Origin: QHXN01 sp032162705
Lineage (GTDB): Bacteria; Acidobacteriota; Blastocatellia; Pyrinomonadales; Pyrinomonadaceae
DNA length: 64,000 nt
Reading direction: 5' to 3'
NCBI GenBank assembly: GCA_032162705.1
Contig: JAVRON010000017.1
Span: 7,832 to 71,831, forward strand
Below, piece by piece: positions 8,728-15,983 of the stretch; position 1 is the stretch's first letter, and every line of letters begins with the position of its first letter. The notes beneath the pieces were generated by a model. That model saw only the letters and a program-made list of their open reading frames with translations. It was not told where the DNA came from and ran no database searches. The position numbers were made by a program, and so were the translations under genes.

Positions 8728-9321
8728 ATGAGCACCGTCAACGTCGCCTGTCCCGCATGCCAGACCGCGAACCCGAACGCGGAAGTTAACTCGATGTGCG
8801 CCGCGTGTGGCGAGCCGCTGGCCGCCACGTTGCTCCAGCACAATCTCGATGAGCTGAAGCGTCTCAACGAGCGCATGTCGGAGTTGAACGCGAAGTCCTT
8901 CAAATCCTTCAACGGCTTCGGCACGACACTTCTTGACTACCGCGAAAGCGAAGGCAGCACGTGGGAAGCCACGCGCTGGGTGATTGCCCTGGGACTGCCC
9001 ATCGTCCCTCTGTCCACTTACATCATCCGGCCCAAGCGGCAGGAGAACAGTTACGGTCAGATGAGTTCGTATTTTCAAGTCATCGGCAAACAGCCGACCC
9101 CTGCGGCGAGAGTCCTGCGTGTCTACGCGCTCATGCTCGTTGGCCTCACGCCCATCGTTCTAGGCTCGCTCAACTCCGCTTGGGTCAACCACACGCTCGG
9201 CGGCCCCTACGCTGTGTTGGCGATGCTCGCCAGCTTCGCTTGGGCCGTCTACATCATCTTCTTCCGAATCAAGAACGACTCCAAAGCCTACAAGGCCGAG
9301 ACCAAAGCCGAGACTGCCTGA
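8728..9321 (+). CDS. Zinc-ribbon membrane protein of unknown function
   Basis: This 197-residue protein has an N-terminal CPAC...CAAC zinc-ribbon pattern (residues 8-11 and 24-27). A helical segment (37-60) follows, then about four hydrophobic stretches (around 82-98, 133-150, 155-175) in an otherwise soluble chain with a charged tail. The start ATG lies 22 bp after the aldehyde dehydrogenase stop, so it belongs to the same transcript. I do not recognise the family. Its place between two catabolic enzymes gives no clear role. Confidence 0.75.
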   Translation: MSTVNVACPACQTANPNAEVNSMCAACGEPLAATLLQHNLDELKRLNERMSELNAKSFKSFNGFGTTLLDYRESEGSTWEATRWVIALGLPIVPLSTYIIRPKRQENSYGQMSSYFQVIGKQPTPAARVLRVYALMLVGLTPIVLGSLNSAWVNHTLGGPYAVLAMLASFAWAVYIIFFRIKNDSKAYKAETKAETA

Positions 9322-9387
9322 GTCGAGGCCGCTTGGAGACTGCAAACAGCCGCACACGACTTTCGTGTCATCAACGGAGAACAGACC

Positions 9388-10713
9388 ATGAGCACCGCCG
9401 AACCGCAACTGAACGCGACCGAGACCAACCCGACCAATTCCGAGATCGTCGAGAAGCACAAGGAGTTTCTCTTCCCCGCGGTCGCGATGTACTACAAGGA
9501 ACCCGTGGCGCTCGTGCGCGGCGAAGGCCAGTATGTGTGGGACGATCAGGGCCAACGTTACCTCGACTGTTTCGGCGGCGTGCTCACTGTAAGCGTCGGC
9601 CATTGCAACCCGAAAGTGACCGACGCGGTCGTCGAGCAGGTACGTACGATGCAGCACACCTCGACGCTCTACGCCAACAAGCCGCAGTCCGACCTCGCCG
9701 AAAAGCTCTACCAGATCACGCCGGGCAAACTCAAGAAATCCTTCTTCACCAGCAGCGGCACAGAGGCCGACGACATGGCTATCCACGCCGCCAAGCTCGC
9801 CACCGGTCGCCATGAGATAGTCGTCCTGCGCCATAGCTACTCGGGCCGCTCCGCCACGGCGCTCTCGGCCACCGGCCATTCGACATGGCGGCCTCTGCCG
9901 CCGCAGGTCGCAGGCATCGTTCACGCGCGCGCGCCCTACTGCTATCGCTGCCCTTACAATCTCTCCCCCGAGAACTGCGGGCTGGCGTGCGCCGAGGACA
10001 TCGAAGAACTCATCATGACCTCGACGACGGGCGAGATTGCGGCCTTCATGGCCGAGCCAATCCTCGGCGTCGGCGGCTTCATCGTCCCACCGCCGGGCTA
10101 CTTCGAGCGCGCCGCCGAGATCACGCGCAACCACGGCGGACTCTTCATCGCCGACGAGGTACAGACCGCGTGGGGGCGCACGGGCGACAAATGGTTCGGC
10201 ATCGAGCACTGGAACGTCGAGCCTGACATCATCACCTCCGCTAAGGGCCTCGGCAACGGCGTGCCAGTCGGCATCACCACGGCTACGCCCGAGGTCGCAG
10301 ACAAATTCCCCGGCCTGACCTTCTCGACCTTCGGCGGCAACCCCGTCTCGATGGTCGCCGCGCTCGCCGTCATACGCGTCATCGAAGAAGAGGATTTGCG
10401 GCGTAACGCCTCGGAAGTCGGCGCATACTTCCGCACTCGCCTCGAAGAACTCAAAGACAAGTACCCCGTCATCGGCGACGTGCGCGGCATGGGACTCATG
10501 CAAGCCATCGAACTCGTGAAAGACCGCGAGACCAAAGAGCCTGACCCGCAATCCGTCCTCCGTGTCTTTGAAGAGACCAAGCGCCGCGGCGTCCTCATCG
10601 GCAAAGGCGGACTCTACGGCAACGTCATCCGCACGGGGCTAATGCTCAACTCGACGAAGGACACCGTTGACGAGTTGATTGCCGCGCTCGATGCGGCATT
10701 CGGTACAATCTAA
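9388..10713 (+). CDS. Class III PLP aminotransferase, probable beta-alanine transaminase
   Basis: The 441-residue protein belongs to the AGXT2-like class III aminotransferases. It shows SSGTEADDMAIHAAK, a Cys-rich insert near 180-200, FIADEVQTAWGRTG with the PLP-contacting Asp, and the Schiff-base Lys in TSAKGLGNGVP. In this operon the expected reaction is transfer of the amino group of beta-alanine or 3-aminoisobutyrate to a keto acid, giving malonate or methylmalonate semialdehyde. Its last 42 codons (from 10585) are repeated twice downstream, at 11345-11452 and 11981-12109, with different final residues. The present C-terminus (DAAFGTI) may therefore have been acquired with a cassette. Confidence 0.92.
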   Translation: MSTAEPQLNATETNPTNSEIVEKHKEFLFPAVAMYYKEPVALVRGEGQYVWDDQGQRYLDCFGGVLTVSVGHCNPKVTDAVVEQVRTMQHTSTLYANKPQSDLAEKLYQITPGKLKKSFFTSSGTEADDMAIHAAKLATGRHEIVVLRHSYSGRSATALSATGHSTWRPLPPQVAGIVHARAPYCYRCPYNLSPENCGLACAEDIEELIMTSTTGEIAAFMAEPILGVGGFIVPPPGYFERAAEITRNHGGLFIADEVQTAWGRTGDKWFGIEHWNVEPDIITSAKGLGNGVPVGITTATPEVADKFPGLTFSTFGGNPVSMVAALAVIRVIEEEDLRRNASEVGAYFRTRLEELKDKYPVIGDVRGMGLMQAIELVKDRETKEPDPQSVLRVFEETKRRGVLIGKGGLYGNVIRTGLMLNSTKDTVDELIAALDAAFGTI

Positions 10714-10750
10714 CTCAGGCTGAATGGTTCATTAAATCGAGGGTAAGCGA

Positions 10751-10951
10751 ATGAGCGCCGAGACATTTGAAGGGATCGTAGAGCAAGGGCAAATAAAGGT
10801 GAACTCAGACGTTCGCTTGCCCGACGGGACGAAAGTTTACATCGTCGTCCCCGGCATCGTGATTGAGGAAGCCGGGACGCATCTCCGCAGCCCGCGACTA
10901 GCTCATCCCGAACAGGCGGCGGATTTCGAGATGGAGGTCGTCGAGTCGTAA
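10751..10951 (+). CDS. Small antitoxin-like protein (AbrB/DUF104-like fold suspected)
   Basis: A 66-residue protein starting 37 bp after the aminotransferase stop, with GAGGG 7 bp before the ATG. The N-terminal half, FEGIVEQGQIKV then LPDGTKVYIVVP, has the short beta-strand pattern of AbrB or AF2212-type antitoxins. The C-terminal half is acidic (HPEQAADFEMEVVES), as expected for a toxin- or partner-binding tail. The partner would be the retropepsin-like gene that follows within 60 bp. Assignment rests on pattern only. Confidence 0.6.
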   Translation: MSAETFEGIVEQGQIKVNSDVRLPDGTKVYIVVPGIVIEEAGTHLRSPRLAHPEQAADFEMEVVES

Positions 10952-11006
10952 AGAGATACCGGACTACGACTCGACCCTCTTCTCTACACCCGCGCCCGTC
11001 GCGCTC

Positions 11007-11330
11007 GTGACGCTCCGCAACCCGGAAAGCGGTGTAATGAAAGTTGGTGTCACGATGCTGCTCGACACCGGCGCTGATGTGACGCTTTTACCACAAGGTA
11101 TCGCCGAAGAACTCGGGTTAAGTTATTCGGCGCGCAATTACGAACTGATCGGCTTTGAAAACAACTCAAGCCTCGTGCACGCAGTTCGTGCGGAGATGGT
11201 CTTCCTCGGTCTGACTTTTCGCGGCCAGTTCCTACTGATCGAACAAGACTGGGGCATCGTCGGGCGGAATATTCTGAATCTACTTTCCATTAACTTCGAC
11301 GGGCCAAAGCTATCCTGGGAGAAATCGTAA
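11007..11330 (+). CDS. Retropepsin-like aspartic protease domain protein
   Basis: The product has one retropepsin motif, LLDTGADVTLLP (Asp20 from the GTG at 11007), and a late hydrophobic-Gly stretch, IVGRNILN, matching the second conserved motif of clan AA single-domain proteases. The frame is open further upstream without ATG, GTG or TTG. An ATA at 10956, five bases after the antitoxin-like stop, would begin IPDYDSTLFSTPAPV, which looks like genuine family N-terminus. Either ATA (or GTG 11007) is used, or the start codon has decayed. Its stop TAA (11328-11330) touches remnant B. Confidence 0.7.
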   Translation: MTLRNPESGVMKVGVTMLLDTGADVTLLPQGIAEELGLSYSARNYELIGFENNSSLVHAVRAEMVFLGLTFRGQFLLIEQDWGIVGRNILNLLSINFDGPKLSWEKS

Positions 11331-11452
11331 TCGGCATAACGAGACTCTACGGCAACGTCATCCGCACCGGCCTGATGCTCAACTCGACGAAGGACACCGT
11401 TGACGAGTTGATCGAAGCTTTAGACGCTGCCTTGTCAACGGCAACCGAGTAA
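11331..11452 (+). pseudogene. Displaced 3' end of an aminotransferase gene (remnant B)
   Basis: From 11345 the frame encodes 35 codons matching the end of the upstream aminotransferase (LYGNVIRTGLMLNSTKDTV...), then its own tail EALDAALSTATE and a TAA stop. A 38-bp block is identical to the intact gene, while nearby codons differ synonymously. Weak similarity continues upstream to about 11330. There is no start codon of its own. The TAA overlaps the next gene's ATG as TAATG. Confidence 0.85.
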
Positions 11453-11724
11453 TGTTGATTGTCTTCCCGCCCTACGTCTTGAAGCGTATGATTGAGCGGA
11501 ACATTCCTGTCGAAGCGGTGCGCGATGTGTTGGAAGGCGGCGCAGTCATCGAAGAATATCCAGCCGACGAGCCGCCGCGTTATTTGATGCTCGGATGGAT
11601 CGGGGCAAGGCCGATTCACGTGGTTGGCGAAGACGACCTGTTGACGGGTGAAAAGACCGTAGTCACGGTCTACGAACCGGACAGCAAACTCTGGAAAGAA
11701 GATTTTACGAAGCGTCGCAGGTGA
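11452..11724 (+). CDS. DUF4258 protein, putative toxin of a type II TA pair
   Basis: A 90-residue basic protein with FPPYVLKRMIERNIP near the start, then a segment RYLMLGWIG...IHVVG and VVTVYEPD, the pattern of DUF4258. Members are often the toxin half of toxin-antitoxin pairs with an MqsA/YgiT-type partner, which is what follows here 4 bp downstream. The start ATG overlaps the stop of remnant B (TAATG), so translation was once coupled to an aminotransferase gene end. Confidence 0.82.
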   Translation: MLIVFPPYVLKRMIERNIPVEAVRDVLEGGAVIEEYPADEPPRYLMLGWIGARPIHVVGEDDLLTGEKTVVTVYEPDSKLWKEDFTKRRR

Positions 11725-11728
11725 ACCC

Positions 11729-11977
11729 ATGAAATGCTTAATCTGTAAACACACACATATGAAGGAGGGCACGACCATCCTGCCGATAGAGCGCGGCAAT
11801 GCCATCCTTCTCATCACGGACATCCCCGCCCAAGTCTGCGCCAACTGTGGCGAGCCTTATCTCGATGAAGAGACTGCGCGCGATGTGCAAGAACTGGCGA
11901 ATGAAACCTTGACGGGCGAGATCAGCTATGCGGAAGCGCGCGGCGAGCGCACTGTTTTAGTCGCGCCCTTCGCTTAG
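11729..11977 (+). CDS. MqsA/YgiT-type zinc-finger antitoxin
   Basis: An 82-residue protein with CLIC (3-6) and CANC (37-40), the two halves of the YgiT-type zinc finger. Between them is the usual strand GNAILLITDIPAQVC, followed by YLDEETARDVQEL. The DNA-binding HTH found in full-length MqsA is absent, as in the short antitoxins paired with DUF4258. Its stop TAG (11975-11977) is followed at once by remnant C. Confidence 0.85.
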   Translation: MKCLICKHTHMKEGTTILPIERGNAILLITDIPAQVCANCGEPYLDEETARDVQELANETLTGEISYAEARGERTVLVAPFA

Positions 11978-12109
11978 ACTCGCGGCGTCCTCATCGGCAA
12001 AGGCGGCTTCTACGGCAACGTCATCCGAACGGGACTGATGCTCAACTCGACGAAGGATACCGTGGACGAACTGACCATTGCCTTAGATAGCGCTTTTTCT
12101 CAATTATGA
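11978..12109 (+). pseudogene. Displaced 3' end of an aminotransferase gene (remnant C)
   Basis: From 11981 the frame encodes 42 codons equal in number to the end of the intact aminotransferase, beginning RGVLIGKGG and ending IALDSAFSQL, then TGA. The first 31 codons differ at about nine bases, mostly silent, and the last ten differ heavily. The stop (12107-12109) overlaps the TIR gene's ATG (12106-12108) as ATGA. No start codon of its own. Confidence 0.85.
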
Positions 12110-12957
12110 ATGTGTTCCTTAGTTGGTCTGGAGAGCGTAGTAGACGTGTAGCTGAAGTCTTAAGAGACTGGCTACCAACGGTCATCCAAGCTATAAAGCC
12201 TTGGATGTCAGGGACTGACATTAATAAGGGCGGGAGATGGATTACTGAGTTAGCTAGTCAACTTGAGCAAACACAAATTGGACTAATCTGTCTAACACCA
12301 GACAATTTAACCAAACCTTGGATACTTTTTGAGGCTGGCGCACTATCCAAAACACAACCCAACACATATGTTTGTACTTTCTTAATCGACCTTGAGCCTT
12401 CTGACCTTGAAGGCCCACTTGCTCAATTTCAAACGACAATTTTTGACGAAGGCGATATTAGACGCCTTCTGGAGACAATTAACCAAGCCTTATCGGATGA
12501 CGCACTAGACAAATCAACTTTTGATAAAGTGTTCGACCGTGCATGGCCCGACTTAGAAAAACAACTCAATGAAATACCTAATATCTCTTCTACGCCTCGC
12601 AACGAGCGCACAATGAAAGAGATGGTGCGAGAAGTGCTAGAAATAATGCGAGCTGAAGCTCGTGAATCAGAGTCAAGGGATAGTGATTTTTATAAATCAC
12701 GCGATGCCTTTATGACTTTAATGATTAAATTATTTCAAGCAGGGATTCAACGGGATGCAGGAGTTCCGCCAGAGATTGCTAAGGAGGTAGATGACTTCTC
12801 TCGTCATGGCATAGCATATTTCTCTGAGAAACGAGATATTAGTCGCTGCCCTGATTGCGATGGAACCGGCTGGATGTATGCCTCTGGTAAAGGTGCATTA
12901 CGTTGTCAACATAAAGGGCTCGATGAGCTAGAAGCTAAAAGGGATATAGACGAATGA
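12106..12957 (+). CDS. TIR-domain protein with C-terminal zinc-finger motif, probable defence effector
   Basis: The 283-residue product starts with a bacterial TIR domain (about 1-150): MNVFLSWSGERS, a KPWMSGTDI segment, and LTKPWILFEAGALSK, where Glu76 sits at the place of the catalytic NADase Glu. A helical middle follows, then CPDC (248-251) and CQH (267-269), a possible zinc site. TIR proteins of this kind usually degrade NAD or make cyclic ADP-ribose signals in anti-phage defence. The gene is far more AT-rich than its neighbours (40-50 % GC in lines counted) with TTA, AGA and AAA codons, suggesting transfer. It overlaps the dihydropyrimidinase start as ATGA. Confidence 0.85.
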   Translation: MNVFLSWSGERSRRVAEVLRDWLPTVIQAIKPWMSGTDINKGGRWITELASQLEQTQIGLICLTPDNLTKPWILFEAGALSKTQPNTYVCTFLIDLEPSDLEGPLAQFQTTIFDEGDIRRLLETINQALSDDALDKSTFDKVFDRAWPDLEKQLNEIPNISSTPRNERTMKEMVREVLEIMRAEARESESRDSDFYKSRDAFMTLMIKLFQAGIQRDAGVPPEIAKEVDDFSRHGIAYFSEKRDISRCPDCDGTGWMYASGKGALRCQHKGLDELEAKRDIDE

Positions 12958-14333
12958 GAACCCTGATAAAAAATGGGCGCGTCGTCACGGCAGTTGACGA
13001 CTACAGGGCCGACATTCTGATTGACGGCGAGCAAGTCTCGACCATCGGCGCGAAGCTTGAGATGGAAGCCGACCGTGTGATCGATGCGGGTGGCAAGCTC
13101 GTCATACCGGGCGGCATCGACCCGCATACGCATATGGAGTTGCCGTTCGGGGGGACGCAGGCGTCGGACGACTTCCGCACAGGGACGGTTGCGGCGGCGC
13201 ATGGCGGGACGACGACGATTATTGATTTCGCGGTGCAGTTCAAAGGTCAGGCGCTCCGGGAGGGCTTGGACGCTTGGCACGCGAAGGCCGAGGGGAAGGC
13301 GGCGATTGATTACGGGTTTCATCTGATCGTGACCGACCTCGAAGACGAGCGTGTGCCGGAGCTTTACAAGGCGATGGACGAGGGCGTGACGAGCTTTAAG
13401 CTGTTCATGGCTTACCCCGGCGTCTTCCTCGCCGACGACGCGACGATCTTTCGAGCGATGTTGGCCGCAGGCTCGCGCGGCGGTCTCATCTGTATGCACG
13501 CGGAGAACGGCATCGTCATCAACGAGATTATCAAGCGCGCTCTGGCAGAAGGCCACACCGCGCCGAAGTACCACGCGCTCACACGTCCGACCATCGCCGA
13601 GGCAGAGGGTGTCCACCGCGCCATCCGTCTGGCCGAGATTGCCGAGTCGCCCGTCTACATCGTCCACCTCAGTTGCGCCGATGCCCTGCATCAAGTCCGA
13701 GAGGCGCGCGACCGTGGCTTGCCCGCCTTTGCCGAGACGTGCCCGCAATACCTCTTCCTCTCCATCGACGATTACGGCGAGGGCTTCGAGGGCGCGAAGT
13801 ATGTGATGACGCCGCCGCTCCGAGAGAAGTGGAATCAGGCAGAGCTTTGGAAGGGCTTGAGGACGGACGACCTGCAAGTCATCTCGACCGACCACTGCCC
13901 TTTCTGCATGAAGGAGCAGAAGGAGTTGGGGCGCGGGGACTTCTCCAAGATTCCGAACGGTGCGCCCGGCGTCGAGCACCGCATGTCGCTCATCTACGAC
14001 GGCGGGGTGGTCGCAAACCGAATCTCCCTGAACCGCTTCGTCGAGCTGACCTCGACCGCCGCCGCCAAGATGTTCGGACTCTTCCCGCGCAAAGGGACAA
14101 TCGCCGTCGGCTCAGACGCAGACATCGTCATCTTCGACCCCGAAGGCGAGCAGACCATCTCGGTCGCCACGCACCACATGAATGTTGACTACAGCGCCTA
14201 CGAAGGCCGCAAGCTTCGCGGCGTGGTTGAGACTGTTCTTTCTCGCGGGCGCGTCGTCGTCGAGAATGGCGAGTTCAAAGGCAAGGCGGGCGACGGAGAG
14301 TTTCTGAAGCGTGGGACGTGCGTTTCAATGTGA
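12954..14333 (+). CDS. hydA: Dihydropyrimidinase
   Basis: A 459-residue cyclic amidohydrolase that opens dihydrouracil or dihydrothymine to the N-carbamoyl-beta-amino acid. The dinuclear zinc site is complete: DPHTH (His58, His60), the carbamylated Lys149 in SFKLFMAYPG, the His in CMHAENG, the His in IVHLSC and the Asp in ISTDHCPF. Length matches bacterial D-hydantoinase/dihydropyrimidinase. Its ATG overlaps the TIR stop; if the TIR gene were absent, remnant C's TGA would overlap this same ATG in the same ATGA way. Confidence 0.95.
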   Translation: MRTLIKNGRVVTAVDDYRADILIDGEQVSTIGAKLEMEADRVIDAGGKLVIPGGIDPHTHMELPFGGTQASDDFRTGTVAAAHGGTTTIIDFAVQFKGQALREGLDAWHAKAEGKAAIDYGFHLIVTDLEDERVPELYKAMDEGVTSFKLFMAYPGVFLADDATIFRAMLAAGSRGGLICMHAENGIVINEIIKRALAEGHTAPKYHALTRPTIAEAEGVHRAIRLAEIAESPVYIVHLSCADALHQVREARDRGLPAFAETCPQYLFLSIDDYGEGFEGAKYVMTPPLREKWNQAELWKGLRTDDLQVISTDHCPFCMKEQKELGRGDFSKIPNGAPGVEHRMSLIYDGGVVANRISLNRFVELTSTAAAKMFGLFPRKGTIAVGSDADIVIFDPEGEQTISVATHHMNVDYSAYEGRKLRGVVETVLSRGRVVVENGEFKGKAGDGEFLKRGTCVSM

Positions 14334-14408
14334 AGTGCAAACTCCTTCAAAATCTTCTGGCGGCTGAAGGGGTCAGCCAAATAAATTGAATACGAAAGAC
14401 ATTGCCGA

Positions 14409-15119
14409 ATGAGATTAAACAAGAAATCTAATACGCTCGCGTTGTGCACTCTGCTACTCGCCTTCGCCGCTTGCAATTCTGCCCCGCCGGGTGGAGGAAG
14501 TGCGTCTACGACAACCGGCGGCGGCGGCAAAGCCGGGGGCGCGGCGGTCGTCTCCGCGAACGATGACCCCCTTAACGTCATGACCAGAGCGATGCGCGCA
14601 CAGCTCGACGCCAAGTCTTACCGCTCGAACATAGACAGCTCGACTTCTAACGGGACGACCAGCAAGCTTCTCGTCGAGTACGTCGCGCCCGACCGCTATC
14701 GCATGGTCACCGACTCGCAGGCGGGCGGCAAGAATTTTGGTCGTGAAGTCATCATTATCGGCAAAGACACATACATGAAGATGTCGGGCGGACAGTGGAT
14801 GAAGTCGCCCGTGGACATGGGCAGTATGATTAACTCATTCCGCGACCCGAAAGTCCTAGACGAGTTGACGAAGGGCGCGGAGATAAAGTTCGTCGGCCCC
14901 GACCTGCTCGACGGCATGCCGATGCTCGTTTACACGTACACGCTCAATAACCCCGCTGGCGCAAATCTCAAGAGCGTTTCCAAGACATGGGTCGCCGTCT
15001 CGGACGGGCTACCGCGCAAGACAGAGAACGAGGGCGAGTTTGGCGGAATTAAATCCAGGACGGTAATCACGATGTCCGACTACAACGGAGACATCAAGAT
15101 CGAGTCGCCGATTAAATAA
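14409..15119 (+). CDS. Putative lipoprotein, LolA/LppX-like fold suspected
   Basis: The 236-residue product has a lipoprotein signal peptide with a lipobox ending FAAC (Cys22). A Gly/Ser/Ala-rich linker (23-50) follows, then a domain with AMRAQLDAKSYRS, VEYVAPDRYRMV and a TYMKMSGGQWMKSP repeat-like segment. This pattern fits proteins that bind lipids in a LolA-like half-barrel. Nothing ties it to pyrimidine breakdown except its position within the operon. Confidence 0.75.
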   Translation: MRLNKKSNTLALCTLLLAFAACNSAPPGGGSASTTTGGGGKAGGAAVVSANDDPLNVMTRAMRAQLDAKSYRSNIDSSTSNGTTSKLLVEYVAPDRYRMVTDSQAGGKNFGREVIIIGKDTYMKMSGGQWMKSPVDMGSMINSFRDPKVLDELTKGAEIKFVGPDLLDGMPMLVYTYTLNNPAGANLKSVSKTWVAVSDGLPRKTENEGEFGGIKSRTVITMSDYNGDIKIESPIK

Positions 15120-15200
15120 TCGGACTATCAGTTCCTGAAGCACAGCACGTACGTAACGATGTGACTTGCGAGAACGCGCAGGTCGCTTCCGGCCAGTTCG

Positions 15201-15980
15201 ATGGAGAATCAAAAGATGTTCGCATCCCACGGTTCGCGTTTCTTATGTCTTTTGGTCATCGCTCTGTTTCCTTTAGCGACGGCGGCACGACAGAAGGACA
15301 ACCTGGCGCTCATCACTGTAACCGGACAGGCCGAACTTCGTGTGCCTCCCGACGAGGTCGTCTTCAATCTCGAAGTCAGTAAGGTCGATAAAGACCTCGC
15401 GTTGGCGCAGCAGCAGACGGACGAGAGCGTCCGACAGATTCTCGTGCTCGCACGCCGCTACAAAGTGGGCCCTCAGGACATGCAGACCGAGTATATTTCC
15501 GTCGGTATGAGGTACAACACTGATGTGGTTGACGATGATGAGAGCAGCGACTCAACGAGCGCTGCGACGCTAAAGAAAATCAAGCGCGAATTCATCGGCT
15601 ATGCGACCTCGAAGACTGTCGTCATCCGTTTTACAGACCTGTCACACTACGAGCAGTTTTTTGCGGAGGTTATCAAAGTGGGTGTGAGCAAAATCGAGAG
15701 CGTAACGTTCGGCACGTCGCAGATGAGGAAGTATAAGGATCAGGCCCGAACTCTCGCCATCAAGGCCGCGAGAGAGAAGGCAATCGCCTTGACCTCCGAA
15801 ATCGGCCAGACCATCGGCAAAGCTTTTTCTATCCGGGAAGAGGGCTATTCCAGCGACAACTCACGCTCCAACTACACCGGATACATCGCGACCGAAAGCA
15901 GCGACAGCGAAAATTCCTCTTTCGCGCCCGGCTCGATTTCCGTCAAGGCGCAGGTCACGGTCAGCTTCTATCTCAACTGA
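15201..15980 (+). CDS. SIMPL (DUF541) domain protein, exported
   Basis: A 259-residue protein with an N-terminal signal sequence (hydrophobic 14-28, cut near TAARQ). The SIMPL/DUF541 domain covers the rest: ITVTGQAELRVPPDEVVF at its start, periodic heptad-like ANxxAxQ segments, a long AREKAIALTSEIGQ helix and a final SVKAQVTVSF strand. These periplasmic proteins form oligomers and have been linked to stress and envelope functions. The role here is unknown. The next gene starts 3 bp after its stop. Confidence 0.85.
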   Translation: MENQKMFASHGSRFLCLLVIALFPLATAARQKDNLALITVTGQAELRVPPDEVVFNLEVSKVDKDLALAQQQTDESVRQILVLARRYKVGPQDMQTEYISVGMRYNTDVVDDDESSDSTSAATLKKIKREFIGYATSKTVVIRFTDLSHYEQFFAEVIKVGVSKIESVTFGTSQMRKYKDQARTLAIKAAREKAIALTSEIGQTIGKAFSIREEGYSSDNSRSNYTGYIATESSDSENSSFAPGSISVKAQVTVSFYLN

Positions 15981-15983
15981 GGT

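Larger units (their letters stand above)
10585..12957 (+). other. Stacked accessory-cassette island built on repeated aminotransferase 3' ends
   Basis: Three same-orientation copies of the aminotransferase 3' end alternate with three cassettes: antitoxin-like plus retropepsin, DUF4258 plus MqsA-type, and TIR. Copies A and C are both exactly 42 codons from the shared Arg-Gly codons to the stop; copy B keeps 35. Identity is high over the region encoding YGNVIRTG to TVDEL and fades in the last ten codons. Remnants B and C each begin directly after the stop codon of the preceding cassette. No transposase, integrase or tRNA is present. The whole block separates the aminotransferase from the dihydropyrimidinase. 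Confidence 0.8.

Noticed and set aside
9160..10551. A 463-codon minus-strand frame opposite the aminotransferase
   Set aside because: The plus strand carries a complete PLP enzyme; the antisense translation has no recognisable domain.
10585..12957. Integron or integrase-driven genomic island
   Set aside because: No integrase, attC-like hairpins or tRNA target is visible. The repeated segments are in-frame gene ends of 105-126 bp, much longer than usual att cores.
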